This document shows positions 34,148 through 45,472 of a stretch of DNA of 64,000 nucleotides, one piece after another. The DNA lies in assembly GCA_028752905.1 (NCBI GenBank), contig JAQNBH010000009.1:30733442-30797441 (forward strand), given 5' to 3'. This DNA is from Cladorhizidae sp. MBARI D1340-BT2 (Eukaryota; Porifera; Demospongiae; Poecilosclerida; Cladorhizidae). Both the position numbers and the translations under genes were made by a program. Each line of letters opens with the position of its first letter. The first letter of the stretch is position 1. Under the pieces are notes generated by a model, which saw only the letters and a list, made by a program, of their open reading frames with translations, did not search any database and was not told the origin of the DNA.

Positions 34148-35834
34148 TTAACTCTTTAAATGCGGTGGACATAATTATATTATGTCCGACAAAAATTGCA
34201 CTCGTAAAGGACTAATGCTTTATTGACTCGCAGGACGATGCTGCTTATTAGTACAGCCACTCACGAAGCATCTGCTTATTGGTACAGCTGCTCACGGTGT
34301 TTAATTCACTTGTACTAACCTGCTATCTTTGGACAAACCATGGTGGTTATGTAAGGTGGTCACTTTAGATCCCACTTTAGATCCTTAGATGATAGTGTAT
34401 TGTGCTGAATACAAGTGATGGATAGAAAAATATAATAGAGCTGAAGTGGTGTGTATGTTAGAAGGAGATGACAGTGATGATGATTTTGGTGGATATATTG
34501 ATGAGAATTATTGTGAAGGTTTGGAGGATGGTAAAGAGGGTGAGGAGATGGTGAAGAGGTTGTGGATAGTGAATTAGGAGTAGTCCCAGTGAAAGTTCAA
34601 GCAGCTCCAGTACCATCAGCTCCAGTGCCATCAGCTCCAGTGCCAGCAGCTCCAGTGGTGATATCTCATTCAGTCAGACATCTGGTTGCACGGTTGATAT
34701 GGAAGGAAAGGCGCCCGCTGACTTTGCTCAGCTTTTTCTCGGTGACACTATCCTAAGGAGAATTGTAGGAAACAAATTTGTACGCAGACCAATTTATAGC
34801 TTCAAATCAAGACCTACCTCCTAGAGTGAGAGATTGGAAAGCTTGCACAGTTAGCGAGATAAAGACATTCATTGCCCTCATTATTGCCATAGCGTGTGGA
34901 CAATATTACCAGCTTGGAATAGAAATTGCCATCGATGAATCAGTGATTGGATTTAAGGAGAGGGTCCGGGACTTGTCCATGAAGCCCATAAAGTGGGGTA
35001 CGAAAGATTATGTCCTGGCAGACAGCTCTAGTGGATATACCTACAGTTGGAAGCTGTATGTATGTGAGGAGACTAGTATACACACAATAATATGATATAT
35101 AGACTTGTACTCCCTCTAAAAAAAGTAGTGGCTTTGGTGCATGTGGTACAGTTCGGGTGAACAGGAGGGGAGTACCTGCATGTATCAAGGCCAAAGACAA
35201 AATGAAAAAGGGCGAGATCAAGTCTGTAAGTACAAATGATGTCCTTGCCTTGAAATGGATGGACAAGAGAGCTGTGACCATTCTGAGTATTATCCACTAT
35301 GATAGAACTATAACAAAGAGTAGGAAAACAAGGCTGTCAGCAAATGGAATGGAGGAGGTCATACAGCCAACAGCCATTGTCAAGTACAATAGTCACATGG
35401 GTGGGGGTGAAAATCCAATCAGCTGATGAGTTACTATACTTTCCAACATAGGACACAGCAGTGGTGGAAACGGGCAGCTTTTCATCTCCTCAACCTGGCA
35501 TTGGTATATGCATACATAATATATATTCGACTGGCCGAAAAGTAACACACCAGTCCTTCTTAGTGAAGGTTGCTGTTGGATTTCTTCAGGCAGGCCTGAC
35601 AGAAGCTCAGTTTTGACGAAGTGTCCATCCTTCACAATCACCCATGGCTGAACCAGTCAGACATAGAGGAAGGCACTTCATAGAGCACCTTCCCCCCCAA
35701 AAAGATCCCTGGTTCTTGCTACCTGTGCAGCAACAAAAACGGAGTCAGAACTTCATTTAGATGTAAGATTTGTGAAGTAGCTTTATGTATTACACCTTGC
35801 TTTGAACTATACCACACAAAAGTTAGTCTTATGC
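34148..35834 (+). mobile_element. piggyBac element remnant P2
   Basis: TTAA at 34,148-34,151 followed by CTCTTTAAATGCGGTGGACA, the counterpart of P1's end. No right end is seen; homology to P1 stops at 35,834. Confidence 0.7.
34418..35834 (+). pseudogene. piggyBac transposase, internally deleted (P2)
   Basis: MLEGDDSDDDFGGYIDENY acidic start, Ser-rich 15-bp repeat linker (34,590-34,665), RDWKACTVSEIKTFIALI, then the same deletion as P1, then IAIDESVIGFKERV (first catalytic Asp, 34,930), YVLADSSSGYTYSWKLYV, GFGACGTVRVNRRG, NDVLALKWMDKRAVTIL and a Cys-rich tail (CYLCSNKN, CKICEVALC). Less damaged than P1 but still frameshifted and deleted. Confidence 0.75.
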
Positions 35835-36084
35835 ATCACTTACCATCCATATCATACTCTTTTTTTAATTTATTGTCATCATTTTCTTTTTCTTGATTGT
35901 TTTTTCTTCAATAGCACAACTTTTACCAGTCCTATGTATGCAAACTATGACAATGAAAAATATTTATAGTGGATATGCTAGCTGAGCTGAAATATATACT
36001 AGCACTGGCTATAGAATACCTTGGCTTGCTTGGCAGTCCTAGCTACCTCCAGTGCTAGCTATTGCTGGCTATATATCAGCTACA

Positions 36085-36332
36085 ACTGCCTTCTTCAAGC
36101 ACTAGCTAATTTGCTAGCTATAATGATCATCTAAATCTGCCAACTTCAAGCGCTAGAGAATTTTCTATCTATAAAGATCAAGTAAAACTGCCTATATACT
36201 TCAAGCGCTAGCTAATTTGCTAGCTATAATGATCATCTAAAACTGCCAACTTCAAGCGCTAGCTAATTTGCTAGCTATAAAGATCATCTATACAATTCAA
36301 GCGCCATCTAATTTGCTAGCTATAATGATCAA
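36085..36332. repeat. 51-bp tandem repeat
   Basis: Five imperfect copies of a unit starting CTTCAAGCGCTAGCTAATTT and containing GCTAGCTATAATGATCATCT. It is rich in GCTAGC palindromes. It directly precedes the gypsy element's outer LTR. No coding potential. Confidence 0.8.
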
Positions 36333-36386
36333 CAGGATCTGCTATCAACATCTACAACTCTCACTGCCACTTCTATACTGTTAAAC

Positions 36387-36611
36387 TGTTAGTTACTGTT
36401 TATCTGGTTGTCTTTATATCATCCGTCTAGGCCAACTGATGGGACTAGATTTGTTGAGACCGTCGAACCATACTTAGTCGTGTTACCCAGTATAAAATTC
36501 TCATTCTCTATCATGTAATAATGTGTCACAATCAACACATAATGATGATGTAATGTCTATGCATAATAATCATAGTGTGTGTGATTAGTAATATAATACT
36601 TGAACATTACA
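36387..36611 (-). repeat. 3' LTR of G1
   Basis: 225 bp, on the coding strand TGTAATGTTC...TAACTAACA, with the usual TG..CA ends. Direct repeat of 40,734-40,976. Confidence 0.92.
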
Positions 36612-36628
36612 TCTCTCCTTTTTTTCTT
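36612..36628 (-). other. Polypurine tract of G1
   Basis: On the coding strand AAGAAAAAAAGGAGAGA immediately before the 3' LTR, as required for plus-strand priming. Confidence 0.85.
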
Positions 36629-36665
36629 AATTTAATATCTTAAAAGAATGAAATGTTCTAATGAC

Positions 36666-37775
36666 TTACTGTTCATAAATATTATGACCAAATCGATGAA
36701 AAGGTTGTTTCATCCTGGTAGGGTATCTTTTGTTCCATGTCGGAGGAACTTGATTCACTGGAAGCATATTTTGTGGGGAATTTCCTTGTGGTGGAGTCTC
36801 GTTGTCATCTTCCAGCGTATCTGACTCATACTCATCTTCTGAGAGATCTGAACACTCGATATTCGAACTAATCTTTTTGAACTGAGATATGTTTTGTGTA
36901 ACATACTTACCGTTCCTGATCGCTGTGATCATTGTTCCTATTTGTCTCACTATTTGGAAAGGTGATGGATTAAACTTTGTGCTGAACTTGTTCTTCTTTC
37001 GCTGACGTAGGAGAACTGTATCACCAATGTTGAGACTTGAGACTTGAGCTCGGGCTCTTCTGTCTGCATGCCCTTTCATTCTCTCTTTGGCTCGTTTATC
37101 TTTTTGTTTAACTTCCACATCATTTCCTAGAGTGTCAACATCCATTACCACTTGGGCAAGCTTGGTTTTGATCTTTCTGTTGAACAGTAATTCAGATGGG
37201 GAAACTCCAGTTGTGCAGTGTTGTGTAGCTCTGTAATTCAACATGAATCGGTACTGATCTTTCTTCCAATCTCTTCCTTCAGCATTCGATGAACGAATTG
37301 CTTTTGTGAGGGGTTTCATAAAGTTATCTGCTTCTGAATTAGCTTGTGGCCACAATGGAGTAATCTTCTGGTGAGATATTCTATTCTCTTCCATATAAGC
37401 TTTAAACTCATTTCCGAAAAATCGTGGTCCATTATCAGTCTTGAGAACTCTTGGAATTCCGTGTGTGGCAAAGATTCTGTCAAGCTTGGAAATTGTTCCT
37501 TTTGCTGCTGTTGATTGTACTATTTCTACTTCAGGAAAACAAGAATAGGCATCTATCGTAACAAGTAGATATTCTCCAGTTGGGAAAGGTCCACAGAAAT
37601 CAACATGTACATTGTGCCATGGCTCTGGAGGCAATGTTGACATCTGGAGAGGTTCAGGACGATTTTCTGGACCATTGGCCTGACAAGCAATGCAATTATC
37701 AATCTGTTGCTTTACTCTTGCTTCTATTCCTGGGAACCATACTTTTCTCTGAGCAACTTCATTGTCTTAACAATT
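36666..37775 (-). pseudogene. G1 integrase domain
   Basis: The C-terminal part of pol inserts the cDNA. A zinc-binding HHCC start (AHEGHQ, then CIACQANG) is split by a stop (GGA to TGA) and a frameshift near 37,700-37,790. From 37,643 the frame is open for 325 codons: HVDFCGPF (first catalytic D), LKTDNGPRFF (second D), PQANSEADNF (catalytic E; G to S beside it), YRATQHCTTGVSP, then a basic C-terminal part with NIGDTVLLRQRKKNKF (GPF/Y-like module). There is no chromodomain. Confidence 0.9.
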
Positions 37776-39250
37776 CATTGGTGACCTTCATGAGCCAACA
37801 TAATTGCTCTCTTTCGTAGTGAAGTTGGTATTACGATGCGATTTCCACGGAGTATCACACTTTCATCACTACTAACAGTGAGTTCATTTTTGACTGTTTG
37901 AAAAAGCTTGATATCTGCGATGTCTGCCTCGGATGTGGTCTGCTCTTTCCACTTATCAGTTCTGATCATTTTGGATATCTGCTGCAAGGTTGGGTCAGCT
38001 GTGGTTGCTTCTCGAATCACTGACAACTTCATAGCCTTTGGTACTGCGTGAGCAGATAAGAAATTGACATAGTCCTCTGCCATGGTTTGTTGTTTCATTG
38101 GTTCCTCTGAGTTTGTATGTCTTGAGAGGTTATTGGAAGGATTCTGGTTTCCTTTTATATGTACTATTGAGAAGTCATATCCTTGTAGTCTCAGATTCCA
38201 AAGTTCGATGCGTGCTGGAGGCTTGGACTTTAGGTTTACCATAAATCAATTCGACTGGTTTGCAGTCGGTGTAAAGGGTAAAATGTCCACCATAGAGATA
38301 TAGATGAAACTTTTCAATAGCCCACACTATGGCTAATGCTTCTTTCTCTTTCTGAGAATACCTGCTTTCAACATCAGAGAGTGCTCTGCTTGCAAAAGCT
38401 ATTACTCTTCTGTGATTCTCTCCCTGCGACTTTTGAAACAGTATTGCTGAGAGACCGACCGGTGATGCATCTGTGATCAGCTCAGTTTCCTTTTGTTGAT
38501 CGAAATATGCCATGATTGTATCACTTGCTAATAGCTGTTTGATTTTTTGAAAAGCTTTGTCATGTTCTTTTGTCCATAAGAAATGAACAGCCTTTCTGGT
38601 CAACTCACGTAACGGCTGTGATATGTCACTTAAGCATGGTATAAATTTTGCACAATATGTTGCCATTCCTAGAAAACTTCGGATACCACTAGTTGATGTA
38701 GGAGGATTGGCGTCATGAATTGCTTGTACTTTCTTAGGATCAGGTGAGATTCCTTTGTCCGAAAATACAAAACCAAAGAATGTCAACGAGTTCTTGCTGA
38801 ATTCACACTTTGTCTTGTTGAAAGACAAACCGACTGATGAGAATCTCTCAAAAACTGCATGTAGAGCCTTGTCATGATCAGCTTGAGTTTTCCCAAATAT
38901 TATAACATCATCACTGATGTTGATTGATCCTGCTATGTCCCGAATCTGTTCATGGATGATGTTTTGAAAAATCTCACTTGCTGAGTTTGTTCCAAAGTTC
39001 AGTCGAGCATAACGTCTTAAACCTTTGTGAGTCATGAACGTTGTGATATATCTGCTCTCAGGTGATAAGGGTATTTGATGATATCCTTGTCTTAAATCAA
39101 GTTTTGTAAAAACTGTTGCTCCATTCAGGTTGTGAATAAGATCATCAATTGTTGGACTAGCATATCTCTCTCGGTTGATTGCCTTATTAGCTCTCCTCAT
39201 GTCAACACATAAACGGACCTCGCCATTCTTTTGGGGGATAATGACTAAAG
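37775..39250 (-). pseudogene. G1 reverse transcriptase and RNase H
   Basis: The RT palm reads FTKLDLRQGYHQIPL (first Asp), then INISDDVIIFG, where the YxDD box is I-S-D-D; both catalytic aspartates remain and this NISDD form is, from memory, common in K02A2.6-type gypsy elements. RNase H follows with ELITDASPVGLSAILF, SQKEKEALAIVWAIEKF and LYTDCKPVE. The frame is open for 341 codons (38,175-39,200) then shifts and continues at 38,242. Another shift near 39,240 separates it from the protease. Confidence 0.92.
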
Positions 39251-39857
39251 GTGAAACCCATGGAGTTGAACAACTTTCTCAATGATTCCTTGTTGTTCAA
39301 GGTTGATGAGCTCTTTTTCAACTTGTTTCCTCATGTGAAAAGGAATTCTGCGTGTTGCTTGAGCCACATGAGGTACATTTGTGTCAATGTGAAGTTTGAC
39401 TTCTGTATTCTTGAGCTTGCCTATACATTCAAATAAATTGGGATATTTTAGTACCAGCCTGTCACAAACTCTTGAACTATCCCAAACATGCTTAATCTTA
39501 ACATGAACCAGACCAAGTTCACATGCTGTCTTGTAACTGAGTAGAGACCCGTGACTTCCTCGTAGTACATGAATTGTTGATAGTACTGTCTTTGTATCAA
39601 CTTCAATGTTGGTGTCAAACTATCCCACTACTGTAATCTGGGAGTCTTCACCATATGCAAATATACGCTTTGTTGAAGGCTGTAACTCAAGATTCTTCGT
39701 TTGGTTTACTTAGGCAAATGTTTCCTCATCCATGATGTCTGTGGATGCTCCTGTGTCTACAATCATGCAAACCGTGGTGCTATTGATTTTCACATTTACT
39801 TTTGGTGCTGCCAAACGTGCAGTGTCACCCAATGTGTACAGATATTCATCACTAATG
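39251..39857 (-). pseudogene. G1 protease and RT linker
   Basis: The retropepsin motif is in CMIVDTGASTDIMD (39,730-39,770), with the catalytic Asp present. The linker continues through VHVKIKHVWDSSR and YPNLFECIGKLKNTEVKLHI toward the RT; in-frame stops lie near 39,710 and 39,630. Confidence 0.85.
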
Positions 39858-40706
39858 CTACCACACTTTTGGTTGGACTGATGAAACGTAACAAATTTGC
39901 TTGTGCTTGTGTTTCGGTTGGTACTCATGTGTTTTGTATCGACCTTGTATTTCTTTTGGTTTTGAGAGACATACTTTGGCAAAATGATTACTTTTACCAC
40001 ACTTATTACAAGTTTGACCTTTTGCTGGACATGAGCCATTCTTATGGGGCCACAAAAATCCACACTTATGACATATACTCTGACCTTCTGGTTTTGTCCA
40101 TGTTCGTGGTTACTGCCATTTTCTGGGTGGTCGCTTCTGCTGAATAACATTCACTGCTTCTGCTGCTGAGTGTGCCAGTTCAATTCCTTTTGCTTGCTCT
40201 TCACTCACTTCTTGCGCTCTTGCTTTAGCTAGTAGAGCCTCTAAGGATAGATCATCACGAAGTGCCATTCTTCTTAGATGTTTTGACTGACAATTCTGGA
40301 TGATAGTGGACTTTAACTCTTTTCCCAGGTCAGTAAATTCACATGTGGAAGCTAATCTGGTAACAAATTGATCCACAGTCTCTCCTGATTGTTGAACAGC
40401 TTTACGAAATTGGAAAATCTCGTACGACACATTTTTCTTGGGTGTGAAATAGTTGTCTAACTTTTCCATAGCTGTGGCAAAGTCATCTCCTGTATCTGGA
40501 ATTGTGTCAAAAATTTCTTGGGTAGCCTGTCCTGCCTGATACAACAGGATTGCTTTCTTTTGCTTGTCGTCACTTACGTTGAGCGCTGCTATATATATCT
40601 CGAAACGCCGCTTCCAACTTTTCCATCACTGGCTTAGCGATGATGGATCTCTCATAGGGTCAAAGGTTGCTGATGGTGACAAGTCAATTCTTCCGGCTAC
40701 TGCCAT
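39858..40706 (-). pseudogene. G1 gag (capsid and zinc knuckles)
   Basis: The ATG at 40,706 follows the primer site. It reads MAVAGRIDLSPSATFDPM; an in-frame TGA (40,626-40,628, codon 27, in place of an expected Arg CGA) interrupts the frame. The capsid has ALNVSDDKQKKAILLYQ and then QFRKAVQQSGETVDQFVTRL. After a frameshift near 40,110 come two zinc knuckles, CHKCGFLWPHKNGSC and CNKCGKSNHFAKVC. The gag-to-protease boundary is not separated by a stop in this frame, suggesting one gag-pol polyprotein. Confidence 0.9.
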
Positions 40707-40733
40707 GGTTCGTAATCCTCGTCGCCAGTTAAC
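40707..40733 (-). other. G1 primer binding site and leader
   Basis: Coding strand just after the 5' LTR reads GTTAACTGGCGACGAGGATT, then the gag ATG. TGGCGACGAGGA resembles primer sites of other animal gypsy elements; the tRNA cannot be named from here. Confidence 0.65.
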
Positions 40734-40976
40734 TGTTAGTTACTGTTTATCTGGTTGTCTTTATATCCATCTAGGCCAATTGATGGGACTAGATTTGTTG
40801 AGACCGTTGAACCATACTTAGTCGTGTTACCCGAGTATAAAACATCTTATTCTCTATCACGTGATGTAATATAATGTGTCACAATCAATACGTAATGATG
40901 ATGTAATGTCTATGCATAATAATCAACATGACTGATATAGTGTGTGTGATTAGTAATATAACACGTGAACATTACA
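40734..40976 (-). repeat. 5' LTR of G1
   Basis: 243 bp, TG..CA ends, with an 18-bp-scale insertion relative to the other LTR (near 40,925). It carries a CACGTGAT word and TATAAAAC-like sequence on the opposite strand. Confidence 0.92.
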
Positions 40977-41047
40977 ACTTCTTCTCCCTATCTTCACATG
41001 GTTATTCAACCTCTGCATGAAGCAGATGACCATTCACAACTGCTGGA

Positions 41048-41750
41048 GGGAGAGTTTTCTGATGAGTAGTTTGTTTTGGTAGTTTCACTTTGTTCTTCAA
41101 TGTTACACATTCACAGTAGCCGACAACTATGAGCAGGCTGACCACGATACTAATTATAATGGTGTGACCACGTGATACGGGTGTTGTCGTCGTGGGTGGG
41201 TGTGGTTAAGTGAAAGTATTGGCAGGCAATTGCCTGAGCTGCCTGACCAAGTGTTACGCCTATGTAGATGCATGACTTGACCACTAACCCATGTGACTAA
41301 CTAGACTAGTCTGACATGTGACTAACTAGACTGGTCTGACATGTGACTCATCTAGCTCACTCCCAAGGAATGAAAAATGGCTGAATGTGCAAGTGATAGT
41401 TTTTCTGAGACTGAAGAAACTCTGCCTGAGCCTGAAGCTCCTGTTACACCGAACACCAGCAGTAGTGTTACCATTGATGTTGCCAGTCTTTTGAGTAAGC
41501 TGAGAAGTCCTGCACCAACAGACCTGTCAAGAAAAGGAAATTATAAAATAACCCTCCCACTGGCTTGAAGCGGGGTAAGGGTGGTGTGACTACTGAGCCC
41601 TCTGTTCTCCCTTCAACAAGGATCAAAGAATTTTCCAACGAATATCTCTCTGTGGTATCAAGAAAATTAATTTGTGATTGCTGTAGAGAGCTTATGTCTG
41701 TTAAAAAGAGTGTATTGCTTCAACATAATTATTAAATCAGATAAGCATAC
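41048..41750 (+). pseudogene. CGGBP1-like hAT N-terminal fragment H2
   Basis: Copy of the H1 leader and first part of the transposase: 25-bp CTAGACTAGTCTGACATGTG-type repeats (41,295-41,345), ATG at 41,377, MAECASDSFSETEETLPEPE, then the finger segment LICDCCRELMSVKKSVLLQH with C-x2-C and one His before homology ends near 41,740. No catalytic core. Confidence 0.75.
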
Positions 41751-42149
41751 TAGTGATCAACTTCAGGTATGCTGTGCTCTGCACAGAGTCCTTTATGACA
41801 ATGTGCATTTCATACAAAATTACTAATCTTACATCTTACATAACCTCACTTTGCTCTTCAAGAGTTATTTCAGCCAACAGCACAATTAAGTCTTGTTCAA
41901 CTGGTATTACAATTCTGTATTTTTATGTGACATACTCTGCTTTACATACGTGGAATTAGATTTCTTAGTGACCTGACCAACACTCACACCAGCATTAGCA
42001 AATTGCTGGTATTTACAATTTGCTTTGTGAGTGATGAAAATATCTGATGGACTAACTTAAGGACATAACTTAAGGACATATTTCAGAATCCCTTACTAGA
42101 ACAGTGATAAATGTTACCAATAATCAACAATACAATATTTCCTCAATTG

Positions 42150-42600
42150 CTTCATCCCTCTATGTGATATAATAGTGCTATTATTAATAGGTGTGATTTA
42201 GTCCAAGATCTTTGTTGTAATATCCCATTGTGCAATGCAACATGCTATCAGAAATGTTCCTATCTTGAAATGTAGTTGCTAGAAATCGAGAGCCTCTGTC
42301 AGACCTGCAGAGTTTCCAACTTGGCTCCTCCCTTGACTTTCAACAAAATGGTAACTTGCTGCAACTAACTTGATTACCAGTTTTGTGCTAACTGAAAGCA
42401 GAACTCCACTATGACTGGTATGCTATGTCAGGTCATATAAATAGGTAGAAGTTTGTGTGCATCATACAATCGTTGACATTGCACTTCAGGTGTACTCAAT
42501 CCACTTTATCACAGCAGTTTCTGTAATACACTAGACATTGTGCAATATCACACCGAGTAACATAAATGCTGGTTATTTGAAACTACATACACCAGTATAG
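42150..42600. repeat. Repeat S, copy 2 (downstream of H2)
   Basis: Related to 19,425-19,810, longer by small insertions. It ends at AACATAAATGCTGGTTATTT. Just after it, at 42,601, is an AGGGGTGAATCCAGGATTTC string like a hAT terminus. Confidence 0.5.
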
Positions 42601-42896
42601 GGGTGAATCCAGGATTTCACTTCTGGTTTAAATTGAAAATTGAGTATTTGCATGCTATATATATTGCATGCAGGAAGAGTTTGCATGACCACCCACACTT
42701 TCTCATGATCGCTCTTTCAGTTGAATGATATATATACTGTATATTTACTCCACAGGTTTGGCTAACCTCAGTCCTGTACCCTCAAAATCCCTCTAAAACC
42801 TACCAACTGTCAGTGGCCCACCACATCATATTCAGTATATTGACCATTATGTCATTATGTATAGCATTATAGCTATAGGGTAAATGTACACACATA

Positions 42897-42931
42897 TGTG
42901 ACCGAATTTGCGAAAACCCACCTAAACGGGG
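42897..42931. repeat. Element X left TIR
   Basis: Identical over 35 bp to the complement of 45,473-45,507. It begins TGTGACCGAA and ends CCTAAACGGGG. Confidence 0.95.
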
Positions 42932-43675
42932 TTTTTAAAAAAAGTGAAATTATTTAATAATCGGCACCTATGATACCTAATGATCATATCCTAAAAGTTT
43001 GAAACTATTTGATAATGTTTCTTTCGAGCTATAGCATGAATAGTTGCGCTCCTTCAAGTACAACAATAGGATTATTGCGTTTATAAAGCGTTGTCAGGGG
43101 CGGATGAAACGAAGCCGTATACTTCCGTAAACGTGTAATTAGAGCTATTACCACGCCCTTGGCGTTCTATTGCCACGCCCAGGGTCTAAAAAATTGAAGG
43201 ATAATATGGACGACTGGAGTAGGACTAAGCAGTGGTCAGGTACAAATTAGTTAGTTAGGAATTGTAGAAAGAGTTGATCAGCTATGTTTGGCTAATCTTG
43301 CGTAGTTTTGTTCCAGCTATTGCCACGCCCTCGGCCTAAAAAGATGGAAGAATAGTATGGACGAATGGAGTAAGGACTCGTTCTAAGCAGCGGTAAGTAG
43401 CAGATTAGTTAGTTAGGAGTTGTATATGTTGTAGAATGAGTTGATCAACTATGTTTGACATCTAATCTTATGTAGTTTGCTTCTGTAACAAAGTTGAACT
43501 TTATTGATTCTTTAGAAACAAGTTGAGAATAAATTATGGTAAGTTCACCTCTTATTATTGCTAGCTTGCTTCTAGTTAAACATGTTTGCTACATTTTCAT
43601 GTGACTTATCTGCTAGAAAATAATGTTTGCTAGCTAACTAGTTATGATGTACAAACTTTATGATATAATAAGAAG

Positions 43676-45217
43676 CTATGATGAATAAAGTTGACATCTT
43701 CTTTTAGGTGATGGGGTTATGTTCTGAGGAGGCAAGGTGCAGTTGATTGGGAGAGGCATTCTGGTTGCAGGACTTGGATCAGGACAAACAATATCCTGAC
43801 AATGAGGGGGACAGAATTCTCGTATTTTTTCGAAAAGGTATTTCTTCCTTTCTGGAGTAAGACCTTCTGGTATAATTGTGGGGGGAGTTCATTTTTATGT
43901 GGCTTCCAGTCTTTATACTGTTCCACTAGAAGAGGCAGCCTTTTCTCTATCGCATCCGTCCCTGTCCTGACCATAGCAACTCCTGGTTCTTTTGATGAGA
44001 ACTTCAAGTGGTGAAATGTCTTGATTCCAACAAATGCCTGTCTCCTGTAGCACTTTGTGAAGTAGTTTGCCCAGTTGTACTGTGGAACTAAAATAGTTCC
44101 GTCTTCCCTCCCCACCAACTGGGCATTGTTCGCTTTTGCGGAACTGTTGACAACATCAGCAATGTCTTGTAGGCACCCGACCTTTGTCCTTCTGTATTTT
44201 TGCTTCAGCAAGCCAAACCTGACTACATTCCTGGTGACAGCCAAGGGCAGTCTGTTGTGAGGTAGCCTTTTGTGGTTGCCATGTTCTCTTGTAGTCAGAC
44301 CCACAGCAGTGTAGTGGGTTTTGAGGGATTTAAATCTGTCTATTCCTGGAGTGTTATGGTACATTGTTGTACTGTAATAATATTTCCCACAGTATAGTAT
44401 GACATTGTACCTACCAATACTATGCAGCATAAGGAAGGTGACCTTGCAAATCCTCAAACCATGGTGATAGAAGACTATCCTGGACCTCTGCCGTGGTAAT
44501 GTGGTATGGTGTGATCCTTCCCCTACTGTGTCTTCATTATTAATATTAGCCATAATTTGTCCCAGGATTACCATATCGACCTGTTCCCTGCTCAGTGATG
44601 CACATTGGTCTCTCACGTCTTGGTAGTGCTCTGCAGTAAACTGTGAGGAGCATGGTTTTCCTTTAAACATCACACAGCCACACACCCCTTCAGCAAGAAT
44701 GCTGTAAGTTTGGGATCCTAATGCCATGTTTATTATGCAGATGCCATGTGTTACACCTACAATAAAGGGAAGTGCTGCTGGCTCAAGTGCTATTGATGAA
44801 GAAGGCTGTGGTAGTGATGATGGAGTCTGGGATGGGTGTCCGCTCAATGGTGAGAAGAGGTCCTCCTCAAGAGTGGAGAAGAGAGGTGGATCTTCATCAC
44901 CACAGTCATCATCTTCTGAAGATTCTAAATTTCATTTTAATGTATTTTTTATAGTATTAAGTATTATTTCGTATTATATCATGCTTTGAAAGTTACCATC
45001 AGATTCCATTACTTCATTGAACTCGTTGTCTTCAGTGCCTGTACAGTAAAATTCAATGATCTATTGAGGGTGTAAATATTACCATACTTGGCCCATCCAA
45101 GGTGAAGTAATCTGCTAATAGTTCATTGAGGGCGTGTTCGTCAGAGCTTCCTACCAGGTCTCGTCCTTCCCTGGCCCACCTGTTGAGAGTGCTGGCTACG
45201 TTCCGTGAACTGGACAT
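43676..45217 (-). CDS. Element X gene: three-exon protein of unknown family (candidate transposase)
   Basis: Exon 1 is 45,217-45,088 (ATG; MSSSRNVASTLNRWAREGRD), exon 2 is 45,038-44,997, exon 3 starts at 44,924. Introns are 50 and 72 bp with GTATGG..TGTACAG and GTAACT..ATTTAG borders; both junctions are phase 1 and the frame carries through exactly. The N-terminal ~100 residues are acidic/Ser-rich (SSEDDDCGDEDPP). Then come CGCVMFKGKPCSS, LSREQVDMVILGQIM, ICKVTFLMLHSIGRY, TTREHGNHKRLPHN and VGREDGTILVPQYNW. A G6 run (43,880-43,885) is one base short of keeping frame; beyond it the frame reads EGLTPERKKYLFEKI, a CPPHC-x4-C cluster and stops at 43,676, about 474 residues in all. I recall similar hypothetical proteins (HGN...R.P, ERKxYL motifs) as multi-copy in sponges and corals, but cannot name a domain. 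Being the only gene between perfect TIRs, it is the likely transposase. No DDE triad is assigned. Confidence 0.75.
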
Positions 45218-45472
45218 CGCTACTACAGGATTGCAACCAAACTTAGCGCGCCTAATGCGCGCGAAAAGAGCATAGCAACGCCTCCGTTCACGAACGGTAA
45301 GTATCGACCTATCTTACAGTGAAGGCTTATTTCTCCTTCTAGAAATAGCGCCTGGGCTTATGACTGCCACTGGTTTATATATAAAGGATAGTTATAGCCA
45401 TTGGCACAAACACCAAAAAATCGTCTTTTAAAAAAAAATTAATAAAACTGCAATATCTCAATTAATGCTTTC

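Larger units (their letters stand above)
30391..35834 (+). repeat. Long repeat block A, copy 2 (5.4 kb)
   Basis: Second copy of 9,393-14,708, same orientation. Copy-specific changes include an extra stretch of roughly 85 bp at about 31,222-31,310 made of two imperfect 40-bp units (CTGGTTTCACACAGC...), and scattered small indels. This copy keeps the upstream gypsy part that copy 1 lacks, so copy 1 is the 5'-truncated derivative. Confidence 0.8.
36387..40976 (-). mobile_element. Near-complete Ty3/gypsy retrotransposon G1
   Basis: 4,590 bp, transcribed leftwards: LTR, primer site, gag, protease, RT, RNase H, integrase, polypurine tract, LTR. No envelope-like frame. The two LTRs differ by several substitutions and small indels (225 and 243 bp), so the insertion is not recent. 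No clear target-site duplication is visible (flanks TAAAC and ACTTC). The reading frame has a handful of stops and frameshifts, so this copy is probably dead but is close to its ancestor. Confidence 0.95.

Noticed and set aside
39701..40147. 148-codon plus-strand frame
   Set aside because: It is antisense to the gag zinc knuckles and protease, which have clear motifs.
43802..44260. Plus-strand frames inside element X
   Set aside because: Antisense to the spliced gene, which has consistent exon phases and conserved-looking motifs.
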